The notes: generated by a model not told the origin, from the sequence alone. Positions 22,900 through 34,332 are shown, counted from the first letter of the stretch. The stretch is DNA of 64,000 bases from Thysanoteuthis rhombus (GCA_963457665.1 OY735212.1:53931338-53995337), one strand, 5' to 3'. Numbers and translations: made by a program.

Positions 22900-25630
22900 A
22901 ATTTTGAGAGAAATGTGGTATCATTAAGCATTAAATGTTTAAAAGTTGTTGGGAGCCAATTTTGATAGGTACAAAAGTCTGTAAATTGGTAGGACTTCGA
23001 ATATTCGCATTTTCACTGGTTGTCGGAAAGTATCTTTATGCGTTTGTAATGGTAATGTTAATATTTTCAGTTATCTAAGAGGAAACCAGGAAGTACTGAG
23101 ATTTTCGACCAAGACAACACATTTGAACCGCATAGAAAGAAAAAAAACCTTAGCATAGGTTCAAAACAAGAATACACAAATAATCGTATTTGCCTGTCTG
23201 TGTTGGGTATTATCCAAATGTGACAAAGTACTGGTATTATGGAGTAGAAGCCGAATACCTGAGACTCGTGCTATCCAGCTAGATCGGGATGATTTGTAGA
23301 CAGTAGTGAAAAGCGACACACTTGATGAACATGAATCTCGGAGGCCAGCAAACCCTGTAGACGAAATGGTCGCGTCTGCAAATTTGCACATATGTGTAAC
23401 TTTTACATACATTACATAAAACATGCAGACGCACGTGATTCCAAAATATTTAGGAATTTGAACAGTGCATGCGAACGGAACACGGTCAGTTTATACTGAT
23501 AAACACCAGGTTTCGTCACATCATCGGTTGAAGAAACATTAGGTACTGTTCCACATTGAGCCTTGTTTAGTAAATAAAGAATGATCTGCGGTCAAAGTGA
23601 CAAGCACTGGTCACGTAGTGCTTGAAAGAAAACACCAGGTACTGTGGCCAGGTTGTAGCCATTCTAATCAGACTTTAAAAAATAAACTTGCTGAGTGCCC
23701 AATACTTTCGGTCCCAGTGCCAAAACTAAGTTAGAGAAGTATTAATGTAGGTATTCGAAATCTAAAAAAATAAATTATAATAGATATAATCTGTGTTCTA
23801 GTCCTCAACAGATTATATCTAGTGAGGCGCCAATCATAAATCCCTTGTTGAACGGTCGAATTAGTTGAAGACAGAATTTAAAAATCAGAAACTGCAATTT
23901 ATATACATACAGAGCTTCAAATCTGCACCGGTTAACCTTAATATCGAGACACACCTTCAAGGGGTGGCAAACTTCTGCAGCCAACTCGACCTTTTACCTA
24001 GGAGGAGGAAACTTCCACAGAAAACCCACGTGTAAGGGATCCAATGTGCTGGGCCATGACAAAGATGGGGCAATGCGTGAGCAGCGCTCCACTTTGAAAG
24101 CTTTATAGTACGGGCTTGAGTGGTTTCCACCTTGTCCCGTTAGGCTCTCAGCGAAACTGCAATGGACGTGGAATCCCTTTCTACATCTTCGGTCACGGAG
24201 CAAAGCTAGGATGATGACAAAATAAGCCTTCATTTATAGATCTGCAAGTCAGCGTACCTATTCTTGTTCTATGATGCACACATTGTCAAACATAACATTT
24301 GTGAACATTTGCATTGGAAAGAAAGAAAACTAAGACGAACAAAGAAATGAAAATAAAAATTAAGAAAAAAAGAAAAAGAGAAAAATACTTTCCACAAGTA
24401 AATCCTTTTCAAGAGGGAGCAAGGCCCAACAGTTTTGCATAAAGGAAACAGGGAAATTATTCGAAGTGTCTAACATTATAAAAACGTTAGATAAACGTGG
24501 AAAATTTCAGTAATGAAATACATCATTAACTGTGTTTGTAGTAATAATAAAAATGTGAACAAATCCGTCTAAAGAGATTTAAAAACAAAAGTTTAAAATT
24601 GGAGATAAAAACCCATAACCAATATTTATTTCCTTTTTTTCACAGTATTTTCGCGTTTGTTCCAAAAAGAAACGATTACTGTACAAAAATCCTAGAAAAC
24701 TCATGTAAAAATAGATTTATTTGTAGAAATAGAAAAAAAAAAAACAGTTTAATTCAAGATAGCTGGACTCAGCCGCCATTCTTAGTTAACTTTTAATACT
24801 TAGACCGATTTGTTTGTTCTTGCCTTCAAAATGATATCCAGAAAATTTTGTACAGAAAATGCTCATTGCTAAAATTAAATGACTCATTTCTTGATAAGCA
24901 AAATAGATATCAGGTGTTCACAAATTTGTATTGAAATTTTCGGGTAAAAAAGTGTTCTATGTGCACCGTTTGCGTAAAGTTATCCCCCAATACAGTGGAA
25001 AATTATACTTCGTTAAAGAAAGAAAAAAATTGTCAATATAAATATTCTACTCATAGCGAGTGACGATATTTTAGCAATAAAATTTCTTGGCAAACGAAAA
25101 GATAGCAACAAAAGTAATTTAACCTGGAAAAAAAAAGTAAAAATATTTCAAAACTAATTGATAAAACGACTGAATCAATGCTCTTAGCAGTTTGTATTTC
25201 TCTGAATAATCACGGAAAAAGGCTAAAAATTTCCAGTTTTATTTTGTAGGGCGGCAAAATAGTTCAGTCTATGGGTAACTGAATCTAGTTTATATATTAT
25301 AACATTATTTTATATGAAAAATTATAACAATTTAGCTTGAAGACGTTTGTGCATCTTAGCGTTTTCTCTTTAGTTCGTAACGCTTTTACTTGACTCCAAA
25401 CTTGATAAATTTGAAATGAAGTAAAGTTACACGTTTCAGTCTTCCTTGCAAGAAAATCAGATTATTTCTCTTAATTACAATTTTATATGAAATCCTTTAC
25501 AAAGGCAAAGCGTATTCATTTCTCTTGCTTGACCAAAAGCCTCTGTAGTTATCGGTGAGTAGTCGACAGAGGCAAATATGTCTATAAATATATCTTAAAA
25601 ATCCTTAAAATTTTGATGGAAGATACAAGA
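22900..25630. other. Gene-free region downstream of Brachyury
   Basis: AT-rich. Minus-strand frames at 23161-23424 (87 codons) and 23994-24233 (79 codons) show no recognisable domain. A SINE-tail scrap lies near 23705-23735 ('tcggtcccagtgccaaaact'). Any long 3' UTR of Brachyury would end in the right-hand part. Confidence 0.45.
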
Positions 25631-25636
25631 GTGGCT

Positions 25637-25642
25637 TTTATT
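25637..25642 (-). promoter_or_regulatory. Candidate polyadenylation signal of Brachyury
   Basis: A canonical AATAAA on the minus strand about 700 bases after the stop codon; I saw no nearer AATAAA. A variant ATTAAA lies nearer, at 25895-25900. The choice between them is unsupported. Confidence 0.3.
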
Positions 25643-26343
25643 TGTTTCTTTGGACTAAAAATTTTCTGAAGACCTATTTCTGAATCTTCGAAAAATATTC
25701 TAACAAAAGTTCTCTTTAAAATCGTGACCATCTTAACATATGTAATGAATGTCTTGATATTAAGAGCACCTAGTGAGGATTAAATTCACTACAGCACTAA
25801 AAGTTGGCAATATTTGCTTGCTATTACTTCGAAGTGCGGTGCCCGAGTGCCTCTTCCATTGCTTACTGGTTTTAAATATAAAGATATACACGAGTTTAAT
25901 TCCATATTTCAAACTTCAGAAAGGTGACTTCTGGAAAATTTCTCCCAACATTCAAAAGTAGTAAATAACCAATCACAAACACAGTCAAAATCATTCTTAC
26001 ATAACATAAAACAAAGCCAACAAAAAATGCGCCACTGAAGTTTCTCCAAGTTATACGAATAAAAAAAAACGAACTCTTTTGAGAAGAGTTACGATGTATC
26101 GGGGAGTTATGTTTTCTCTCATCGCTTCAATTTTTTTCTTCAGATCATAAAATGAAAACTTTTTAAACGAGATTACTCCCCTGTCATCGATAAGAAAGAA
26201 AATGGCTGCCATTTCTCCTCGCCCTTCAAGATCAAACCAAAGGTGTATCATTTTTATGCATAAATACCTCTTTTTATGCGATAGCTATTGAGTTTACTGT
26301 CTCTTTGAATTTATAGATATGCACATAAAAGAAAATTTCAGTT

Positions 26344-26720
26344 TTATAATGACGCGGTCATGTGACCCCAAGATGATCGATTTGTTGCATCTCGGCCGGT
26401 TGATGCAAAAGGTGCGCTGATATCACACGTTGATTCATAAGAAGGCTGCGTCGGGGCCATGCCACTGTTTGGTACATTTGCGACTGTTGACGAAGTTGAC
26501 GGAAGTGTATAAGGATTAGTAGAGCCCCGCAGATATGGCATCGCACAGCTCTGATTGGATGAAATGTTGCTCATGGGTCCACCCACCCACATGCTGTATT
26601 GTCCTTGAGTTGACGGTCCGTTGCTTGAGAGCACACCATGGCTACCGGTTTGAAGGTGCGGCCAATTTTCTGAGAGATTTAGCATCGGTAAGTTGGTCGG
26701 TACTTCCCGGGAATAACCAC
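26344..26720 (-). CDS. TBXT: Brachyury last coding exon, with stop codon
   Basis: The acceptor is 'aatatttcag' at 26730-26721. The first two bases complete a Gly codon, followed by 124 codons and TAA at 26346-26344. The sequence is rich in Ser, Pro, Asn, Gly and Thr ('NLSENWPHLQTGSHG', 'MWVGGPMSNISSNQS', 'TLPSTSSTVANVPNSG'), a low-complexity activation/repression domain typical of the family. It ends 'RSSWGHMTASL', with a Trp near the C-terminus as in many Brachyury proteins. A longer upstream frame exists but is intronic. Confidence 0.88.
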
Positions 26721-27171
26721 CTGAAATATTTAAAAAAATGATTAAAAACTCGAGAAAGGTTACTTTAAAGCAAGAATGTAGACACACACAGATCTATAAC
26801 CATATTACACAAGAAACTTAAATTCTTAAAAATAGATTCAGAAAAATGTTTTAATGAATATGCATACATAAATAAAATAATCACATTCGATTTTCTGAAG
26901 GATTGGATGTTGCTGAGCTCCAGAAATTCGAATTTAAGAAAAATGTCAGACGTTGGATTAGATTCTGCTAAGAGCCACCATTTTAAGAAAAAAAAAAAAA
27001 ACAAGACAAAAAACAAAAAAAAAAAAACAAAAAAAACGGAAAATTTTCTGCCTATTAATCGAACATATTACATGTATTTATGCCTTTCAGGTTAACTTTG
27101 AAATTGTGTTAAATAACTGTAAGGTGAATAATAGATTTCGAAGTTGAAATTGAAGAAACACACACCTCTTC

Positions 27172-27172
<1 letters not shown>

Positions 27173-27212
<40 letters not shown>
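27173..27212. repeat. (TA)n microsatellite in Brachyury intron
   Basis: About 20 TA units in the intron between the last two coding exons. The rest of that intron (26721-27683) holds only A-rich runs near 26987-27040. Confidence 0.97.
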
Positions 27213-27683
27213 TCACACAAGTATAGTTAATTCAATTTGTATGATATCATCGTGGAGTTCATTGTACATTGCAAAATTTTTTCGATTTTAATTAAATGTC
27301 CTACCTCTTATACCAGCATATTGCAAATATTACACTACATCCAAGGCTCTAGTATCATGACAAAGGGTCTATCTACCGAAGATCAGTATGGACAGTTATG
27401 AGGCTTAAATATTTGGTTCCAGCATAAACGGAATGTGTCATGACCTTTGATCATTTGATTTATTTGAATAATAACTCGTTCAGTTTTTAGAGTCTACAGT
27501 TGGCGTTCAAGACCGAAGACAATTCTTTTGCACGATACCCGTTCGTTTACCGCCGATTTCATAGTGATACTCACATTGACACTCACTTATATTCTTTCAT
27601 GTCTTAATAGAAAGTTGTCTTTTGATAGAAATGAAAATTGCAGACGATGAAAATTTCTTGAAAAGAAAACAATTGCTACCAAC

Positions 27684-27854
27684 CTGGGGGTGGTGTCCTT
27701 CCTTGGTAAGGGTGAGGGTAAGGCGCTGTTCGACTGTTCCGAAAACTGAGACGCTCGCAATGTGCATTTGAAAGATTAAGAGCATTGGTAAATTGATGCG
27801 CAGGTGGGGGAACGAGACCGGCGCCACCGGCAGGTAAGAACCACGTGCCAGGTA
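27684..27854 (-). CDS. TBXT: Brachyury coding exon: C-terminal regulatory region, first part
   Basis: The acceptor is 'gttttag' at 27861-27855; the donor is CAG|GTTGGT at 27683 (a GT four bases downstream would break the frame). 171 bases encode a Leu completed across the junction, then 'PGTWFLPAGGAGLVPPP', 'HQFTNALNLSNAHCERLSF' and 'RNSRTAPYPHPYQGRTPPP'. 'WFLP' and the R-x(n)-PYPxPY motif are characteristic of Brachyury C-terminal regions and separate it from other T-box families. It contributes transcriptional regulation rather than DNA contact. Confidence 0.88.
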
Positions 27855-28104
27855 CTAAAACGAAGGAAATAAACATTGGTGAGTTCTAATTTTGTGAATA
27901 TAAACTAGAAATTAGAGGGATGGAAAGACAAGGTGGTACCAAATCAAATGTCAGATTTAAACGTACAAGAAATGCATAATATTTTAGACAAGAGAGATAT
28001 TTCAACCATGCATCCCTTTTTATCATACTTCAGAACGTCATTTCCACCTTCAAAGATTGATTCATTTAATTCCAGATTATATACATACAACATGCATTTG
28101 TTAG

Positions 28105-28430
28105 AATTATTTTACAGGAGAGAATCATGCCCAATCCACATGAGAGATTACAAGACAGCACATTATAAAGGAAGAAAGACAGGAGTCAGATGTCATAGAA
28201 ATCACCAGAAAACTCAAATGGCAATGGGCTGGTCATGTTGCAAGAATGTCAGAAAACCGTTGGACATTCCATCTCCCAACGTGGATCCCCAGAGATCATA
28301 ATTCGAAAATATGATTGACACAGAGTAAGGTGTCGTGATGAGCTAGACAAATTAAGAAAATACTGGCTCCACGAGTAATGCAGAAATAATTGTGTTGGGG
28401 ATTTGGACAGTGAAAGAGAGAATAAGAAAC
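28105..28430 (+). mobile_element. RTE-type LINE 3' fragment in intron
   Basis: Antisense to Brachyury. Contains 'gagagaatcatgcccaatcc', 'aggagtcagatgtcatagaa', 'aaactcaaatggcaatgggc' and 'tggtcatgttgcaagaatgt', parallel to 13740-13880 and 22580-22720. The translation near 28200 carries 'KTQMAMGWSC' and 'CKNVRKP', frame-shifted forms of the LKWQWAGHVARM-like motif of RTE C-termini. Dead. Confidence 0.7.
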
Positions 28431-29005
28431 TTGCTATAGTTTTCCGGTGAAAAAAATAAAAAATTCAAATACGTGTCAGAGAAAAAAGCCCTGAAAAGGG
28501 GCCGTGGGGTTGGACCAAACACAGCTTCCCTATCACCTCGAAAACAAGAATCAATAGAGAAAAAGACAAAAACTTGCTACAATGTCCTGGCTGCTGTGAA
28601 AGTATTACGTAACAAAGAAACTCAAGAAAAGGTCAACGACTTCCGATCGTCCTTAAAAACTAGATAAACTAAAATACATCCCTTGTTACAAAAATGCCGC
28701 CTTGTCACAGAGTACAAAATTTGAAAGGTGGCCCAAGGTCAATCGGGGAAATAAAAGTAACGAAGAATTGCCAGTGTTTTTTTATAGGTACATTTGAAGA
28801 AATAAGAACCCTAGATGAAAAGGGATAGAGAGAGGGTTACTGAATCCCAGAGGCAATACAGAAAAGACAACACCATGTGATGATAATAGAAGGGCTTCCA
28901 AAGAAAGTAAAAAGGCGGCTAATTAAAGGCTTCCAAGAAGGATGCAACCCAGTAACTCATAGATAAAGTGTATTTAAATGCTGACAGTGACAACATCCCA
29001 CATAC

Positions 29006-29010
<5 letters not shown>
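28431..29010. other. Intronic stretch
   Basis: A 64-codon Lys-rich plus-strand frame at 28473-28667 shows no recognisable domain and is treated as chance or repeat-derived. Nothing else is seen. Confidence 0.45.

Positions 29011-29060
<50 letters not shown>
29011..29060. repeat. (TA)n microsatellite
   Basis: About 25 TA units, intronic. Confidence 0.97.
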
Positions 29061-29063
<3 letters not shown>

Positions 29064-29269
29064 TGAAGAGATGTAATACATCGAAAGAGCTGTCCGGATG
29101 ACAATAATTAATGCTCCTCTATTCAGGGTTGTGCACTCTTTAAGTGAGGTAACTCATCCATTGTAAGCTTATGCATTGCTCTTCCATAGGAATAGAGCAC
29201 TCTGGTGAATGGGGAATTTATCCGTAAAATAAATATATCGCTTAAATTCGGCCTTACTGACCGTTCAGT

Positions 29270-29334
29270 TCCGTAGCTCAGAGGTAGGATATCGGCTCTG
29301 GGTCTGAAGCGAAGGTTTCGATCCTACCTCATTG
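29270..29334 (+). repeat. tRNA-like sequence (SINE head or tRNA pseudogene)
   Basis: 'ccgtagctcagaggtaggat' fits the A-box (TAGCTCAGAGG matches TRGYNNARNNG), and 'aggtttcgatcctacctc' is a B-box with one inserted T. Spacing is about right for a tRNA, but the acceptor stem cannot be closed convincingly and an (TA)n/(TG)n tail follows at 29374. A SINE head is therefore more likely than a functional tRNA gene. Confidence 0.55.
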
Positions 29335-29369
29335 TACTGGATAGGATAATGGATAGTCTATAGCCACAA

Positions 29370-29373
<4 letters not shown>

Positions 29374-29432
<59 letters not shown>
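29374..29432. repeat. (TA)n(TG)n compound microsatellite
   Basis: TA units followed by about 11 TG units; perhaps the tail of the tRNA-like element before it. Confidence 0.95.
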
Positions 29433-29810
29433 TTGTATATCACTCTCTACAAGATTTAGCTTAGTTTGGCTCAGGACAAAGTCGAAGAAATGGTGGATTG
29501 TTGAGAAATTAGAAAACTCGTCATCAGTCAATGAACGACCGTAGCGTCAAAATTTGAAGTCATGATAGAAAATCTTGATTCTGGAGGATCTAGATGTAAT
29601 TATTAAACTTGTCAAAATGACCCCCCCCCCCGAAAAAAGGTAATGGACGGACGATAGATTGATAGCTAGATCGAAAGATAGATAGAAAAAGAGGAAGAGG
29701 CAGACAGAGAGGGAAATTCTCCAATATTTTTCCGAGTTTCCATCTCACTATGTCTAAGGTAGAAGTCAGCCGCCGAGGGATATGAGTGTGTGGGGGCAAT
29801 TTTTACTTAC

Positions 29811-29872
29811 AATGGGATAGATTTCGCTGTTGGCTTTCACCCGACTCGTCGATATATTCCCTGTGATCCGGT
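29811..29872 (-). CDS. TBXT: Brachyury coding exon: linker after the T-box
   Basis: A second 62-base exon. The acceptor is 'tgtttcag' at 29880-29873; the donor is T|GTAAGT at 29810. The first base completes Arg; then 'PDHREYIDESGESQQ' and 'RNLSH' follow, with one base left over. It matches the vertebrate 'SDHKEMMEEPGDSQQ' region just after the T-box in spacing and in the charged/SQQ pattern. The phases fit both neighbours. Confidence 0.9.
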
Positions 29873-30799
29873 CTGAAACAAAAACAGATCAAAAGGTTTT
29901 AGAGAACAGACACACACGCAAAAGATCAATAAAAAACGTAATGGTGTATGTTTTATAGGCAATGGGTTTCTTTTTCTGGCAAAAGCAGACGACATGGAAT
30001 AGTATTCAGAAAGAATTAGGAGAGAAAATAGAAGGGCAAGTGACCACACATGCCCACCTTTGTAATGTGGACGGAGTGTTGTGATGGCCGTAAAACAACT
30101 GGGGATATTAAAACGCACAAAGCACAAGTTTGAATTTGCTTGGCGGCACATAAAATTGGTGGGTAGATCAAGTGAGTGTTGAATAAAAATAGATTTTCAG
30201 CGGATAAAGGAAAGCGTAGGGTGCGTTAAAGAAACGACAAAGGAAAACTGGGCAGTTACTTTCCTATTTCTTTGTTTATGTGTTTAAGGAAGATAAGTAA
30301 TGAGACAAGTGAAAGAGTGAGCAAAGGAAATGACGCTACGAAAGAAAGTTAACTTTCCAACCATAAATGCGCAGTACAGTGCGCATTGGGTACCTAGAGT
30401 AATCTCCAAATAGCCTCACTTGATTTTCTCAATACTTGAGACAGATGGAGTCAGGTAGAGGATGCAGGAGATGAGAGAAGGATGCAGTTGTAGAGACGGA
30501 CCCTAAGCGAGAATCTGGAAAATATACATTGCAAAATTGAATTTACTCTTATCAAAGCCGTTTTCTTTCTTTTAAATTAAAAATTTGCCTGCAATTCTCA
30601 TCGTATCTATCATTAAACATGGGTAAAACAATTTTCAGGCATGAATGTCGGGACAAAATGGTTAAGCATATGCCTACTTTCCCAACCAGTGTTTCCAACT
30701 TCGACCTGACATATCTAGTCTCATCTGAATAAATATGGAAACTCTTCATTAGTCTAGTTTTTGTACATAGATATTTACCAAGAATTAGCCAGTCGGACA

Positions 30800-31240
30800 G
30801 AAGGTCATAAGTGTAGGGCACCCAGTGAGGATCAAACTTGCAACAGTCTGCTGAACCATTTCACTAATAATCACGACAGGGCATCCATTTCCTTTTGCCA
30901 AACAGCTTTATCTGTCATAATAACAGGGCACCCTGTGAGATGCAAGCACACTACGGTCACAGATCATCTAACTAACTTGATAGCCATATGACACTAAGTA
31001 TTTAATGATCTTTGCTTAGTCTGGTACAAAGCCAGTGTCATGGTGTACCCAGTCGAACTTTTAGCAAAACTATCTCGCTAAGCATTCCCACATGGCGAAG
31101 TGTCCAAATACTTATTAAGCTTTGGTACAAGGCAATAATAGCATGACACAGCGTGAGAATCGAACTCATATCGACCACGAATGGTCAAATGATTAAGCAC
31201 GCTAACTATCGATCTACGCCATACACTCAGGTGTGAATCT
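30800..31240 (-). repeat. Cluster of about four tRNA-derived SINEs
   Basis: Successive minus-strand copies. B-box complements: 'gggcacccagtgaggatcaa' near 30815, 'gggcaccctgtgagatgcaa' near 30926, 'ggtgtacccagtcgaac' near 31041 and 'gcgtgagaatcgaactcat' near 31151. Tail blocks: 'gcttagtctggtacaaagcc' near 31014 and 'taagctttggtacaaggc' near 31117. They are sense-oriented with respect to Brachyury and end about 50 bases from the 62-base exon at 31292. Confidence 0.7.
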
Positions 31241-31291
31241 TTGTAAATGAATCAATTGCTAGCACCTCATAATTAACGATGGAAGACTTAC

Positions 31292-31353
31292 CTTTCTTTG
31301 GCATCCAAGAAAGCCTTTGCAAAGGGATTGTGTTTAATCTTTAGGGTAGTGAT
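31292..31353 (-). CDS. TBXT: Brachyury coding exon (vertebrate exon 4 equivalent): T-box C-terminal helix
   Basis: A 62-base exon too short for ordinary ORF listing. The acceptor is 'ctttcag' above 31353; the donor is AG|GTAAGT at 31291. It encodes 'ITTLKIKHNPFAKAFLDAKE' plus two bases of an Arg codon. This is the C-terminal T-box helix (x-LKI-x-x-NPFAKAF) that inserts into the DNA minor groove in known T-box structures. Length and phases equal the vertebrate exon. It lies about 50 bp from a minus-strand SINE cluster at 30800-31240 and 90 bp downstream of the exon-like segment at 31444-31519. Confidence 0.94.
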
Positions 31354-31443
31354 CTGAAAGAAAATCAGATGGGAAAAATAATGGCGATTTAAAAGAAAAT
31401 TCAAGCAAAAAGGTTAAACGTGACTCAATTCTTCTCAGTTTAC

Positions 31444-31519
31444 CTGGTGTGGGAACTTTAAGAGAGAAGGTTATTGTGTCTGCATGATATGAGTAGCTGG
31501 TGAACTCTGGGTGGATAGA
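31444..31519 (-). other. Unassigned exon-like segment, 76 nt, with splice sites
   Basis: On the minus strand the polypyrimidine-rich acceptor 'ttttttctttttag' (ends 31520) is followed by 76 bases and a CAG|GTAAAC donor at 31443. Only one of the three frames is open, the one matching the phase-0 end of the preceding Brachyury exon; it reads 'SIHPEFTSYSYHADTITF' and then 'SLKVPTP'. It matches nothing I know in the T-box. Because 76 is not a multiple of three, splicing it between 35680 and 31353 gives a stop seven codons after the junction (DHYPKD-stop or very near). It could be a poison exon, an alternative terminal-frame exon, or chance. Confidence 0.4.
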
Positions 31520-32719
31520 CTAAAAAGAAAAAAGCTAAGGTACTAAAAGTCGAAGTTTGATCGTTAGATCTTGGTTCCCTCGAATCCAATTTCGATGTAG
31601 GCTTTTATTAGAAGAAAATACAACAACAAAAAACAAAGGAATATAAAAGACGTTTGAAGAGAATGACAAGTGTCACCAGGTGCAAATTCCTCTGAATAAT
31701 TCTATTTTCAAGAAAGGAGACATTTATTTTAGCTTGAAGAGACTAACAGCTTTTCTTCGTCGTTATCTGCATATTCTTTTCTGCAGGCTGAGTGAAAAGA
31801 AACTTTCTATTAGAATCAATTTTTTTTATTGATTATTGGTCGATTGTAATCAAACTAGCTGCATTATACAATGATAGAATTAGCCTGCTTTGTCCACAAA
31901 TATCTATGTTTCAGTATGGCCTTGATAGATCGGTGGTATATTGGCCATGACATGAATGCTCTCCTCCAGTTGATCCAGAGTTTGTGGTTTAGTGTGGCAC
32001 ACCCCTGCCTTTGCTCACCCCACGAGAAATACCAGGGCATAAGGTCAGATCTTCGTGCAGGCCGTTCATTCCTAATAGGGAATTTATTCTCACCCACCCT
32101 GTACACTTGCATATTTCTATAGTTATCTTTTATGATAAGCATAGTGCCCGTCAAAAATGACTTATTTACGTATGGATCAGCACTAGTGCACTCTGCCTTG
32201 GATCAAAGTGTCGCTCCCCGGCTCTTTGCGTAGGATCTGGGAGAATCCAAATTCAGCCAATCCCTCATAAAATCATTGACGCCCTGGGGCAATAGTAAAG
32301 TCGTCCTGGAGACTGAGACTAAGAGAATAATTACAGAAGTCACTGGCGAGATTCCGTATGCTTACAGGTAACCCTTGCAAGTTTCTGAAGAGAAGCAAGC
32401 GTTAATATTAGGGTTAAACTTAAACACCGGTCCATATCTATCAAAGAACTCTTAAGGAAAGGATCATTATATAAGAGTAACATCACAGCGTACCAGAAAG
32501 TTATATTGATCTATTTCTCCGCTGAGCCGGTGTATTATTCTGCACTACCTGACCCAGCCACAAGTTAAGCTTTACCTACAAAGACTGAACACTCCTTGGA
32601 AGGACTAGACTTGATAGGTATAGGAGCAATAACATCCGGTGGATCAAATAAAAAAGATTACGTTCAACATTCTCAGGTTACCGAATGCAACGAAAAATTG
32701 CGGAAGACTAAGGGATCAT
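31520..32719. other. Intronic stretch
   Basis: No repeat that I can classify. Overlapping frames on both strands at 31864-32154 (83 and 96 codons) are an open stretch without a known domain. Confidence 0.4.
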
Positions 32720-33085
32720 TAAGATCAGCTTTTTAACGCCAGTCGTTGTATATAGATCTTCCAAGGGTCATATTTTCTGAACTTGTCTAAATCATGACGC
32801 CATCTCATTTTTTGCCGGCCACAATTTTGGAAATCATCTCTGGGGTGAGTAGTGATGTTCAGCAGTTGTATGACATTCTTGCTTCATGGCCAGCCCATTG
32901 CCATTTGAGTTTAATAGATTTGGTGATATCTAACTTTTGATATATTTTGCAGTTTTGCGATCTCTCCATGTGAGCATGATCCTGAATTGTGCCCGTTGTA
33001 CGAGTTTGAAACCCAATCTTTTGGCCAGGCTCCAAGTTTCGGCTCCATAGATGACAATTGAGAGGACACATTGCTTGACATCCTT
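32720..33085 (-). mobile_element. RTE-type LINE 3' fragment in intron (reverse)
   Basis: Minus-strand translation contains 'SIKLKWQWAGHEARM' (conserved RTE C-terminal motif), with 'CHLWSRNLEPGQKIGFQT' upstream, a decayed form of the Y-G-x-E-T-W region. It is sense to Brachyury. The 3' end lies near 32730. Dead and 5'-truncated. Confidence 0.75.
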
Positions 33086-33533
33086 TTATTTTTGTTGATA
33101 TTCTTTGAAAATGAAACTGATCCGAAAGAATCAATATATAATAGTAAAACTATATATCGGGAATGTAGACGAAAATTGTAAAGAGCTTTCCAAACAAATA
33201 ATTTTAAAATACTTTTTTCGTAGGGAATTCTAACCATTTGTTGTTCATTGAGAGTTTTCAATTCCTCTCGGCTTTCGTTTGAAAGCAGCGACTTTCCGGA
33301 CAATTGGCATCTATTTTTGTACAGACACGTACAGAAATCGAAAGGAAATGAATGCGAAGTGCAAAGGTTATATACAAATAGATGACAAGTGAAACGAAAC
33401 CGGTAGATAAAAAAGTGGGAAAGTGTAAAGGAACGAATACAAAATAAAGAAAACGGAAAAATAAACACTACCAAGCCTTTTTATTTGCAGGCCGACAAAA
33501 ACTTATTTGAACTTAACACACACCAGAGCACAT

Positions 33534-33538
<5 letters not shown>

Positions 33539-33589
<51 letters not shown>
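33539..33589. repeat. (TA)n microsatellite
   Basis: About 25 TA units, intronic. Confidence 0.97.
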
Positions 33590-33591
<2 letters not shown>

Positions 33592-33730
33592 AAGTGGTCT
33601 TCCTTATCCGCGGTTTCAGTTACTCAACGGTTCCAAAGTACAAGAGCAGTGATGCTGGTAATTCGAATATGCTACAAAGAAGCTGTTAAGTGCTTCCTTG
33701 AAGTGAAAAAAAAAGCGAACTTCCTCGTCT

Positions 33731-33945
33731 AAAAAAAAAAAAGGAAAAAGGAAAAAAGGAAAAAAGGAAAAAAGGAAAAAAGGAAAAAAGGAAAAAAGGA
33801 AAAAAGGAAAAAAGGAAAAAAGGAAAAAAGGAAAAAAGGAAAAAAGGAAAAAAGGAAAAAAGGAAAAAGGAAAAAGGAAAAAGGAAAAAAGGAAAAAGGA
33901 AAAAAGGAAAAAAAGGAAAAAAAAGGAAGAAAGGAAAACAGAAAA
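33731..33945. repeat. (GGAAAAA)n short tandem array
   Basis: About 30 head-to-tail units, mostly GGAAAAAA or GGAAAAA, with the length of the A run drifting and more variants toward the right end. It is entirely purine on the plus strand. It lies in the 4.3-kb intron. Confidence 0.95.
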
Positions 33946-34004
33946 TAGAAAAAAAAAATCGTAGGGCTATGTATGTATCACGTGTACAGTCTGCATAAAT
34001 GGAA

Positions 34005-34215
34005 TTAAAGGGCTGAAAATTTCGACATTTGCTGAAGTCATCGAAAGAAAAAAAAAAAGAAGTTTTTATTATGGGGTTCAGTTAATGTTTATGGCACATT
34101 GGTCTTTAGTTTGTTGACTTTTTTGTTGAAGATTCCGACTTTAGTGATCACTGCCCAACAAAAAGCGAGAAAGGTAACTTATTCAATGATCACCCCTCAA
34201 AGATTTTGGACATCT
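34005..34215 (+). repeat. Dispersed repeat family A, copy 4
   Basis: 'gggctgaaaatttcgaca', 'ttgttgaagattccgacttt', 'agtgatcactgcccaacaaa' and 'caatgatcacccct'. It lacks the far left block of copies 1 and 3. Confidence 0.6.
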
Positions 34216-34286
34216 GGTGATTTTCATTGAGTGTATAACCGAGCCTGTTATTGATTATTTTTAATGGGTATAATTCATAAATTAAG

Positions 34287-34289
<3 letters not shown>

Positions 34290-34328
<39 letters not shown>
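34290..34328. repeat. (TA)n microsatellite
   Basis: About 19 TA units. Confidence 0.96.

Positions 34329-34332
<4 letters not shown>

Noticed and set aside
26344..26787. Start codon upstream of the last Brachyury exon (147-codon frame)
   Set aside because: The upstream part is intron; similarity begins exactly after the AG at 26722-26721, and the phase fits the previous exon.
29270..29334. Functional tRNA gene
   Set aside because: A- and B-boxes are present, but the B-box has an insertion, the acceptor stem does not close, and a microsatellite tail follows as in SINEs.
32911..33474. 187-codon minus-strand frame, the longest in the window
   Set aside because: Its C-terminal half overlaps an RTE fragment in a different frame, and the N-terminal half has no recognisable domain or splice context; taken as chance.
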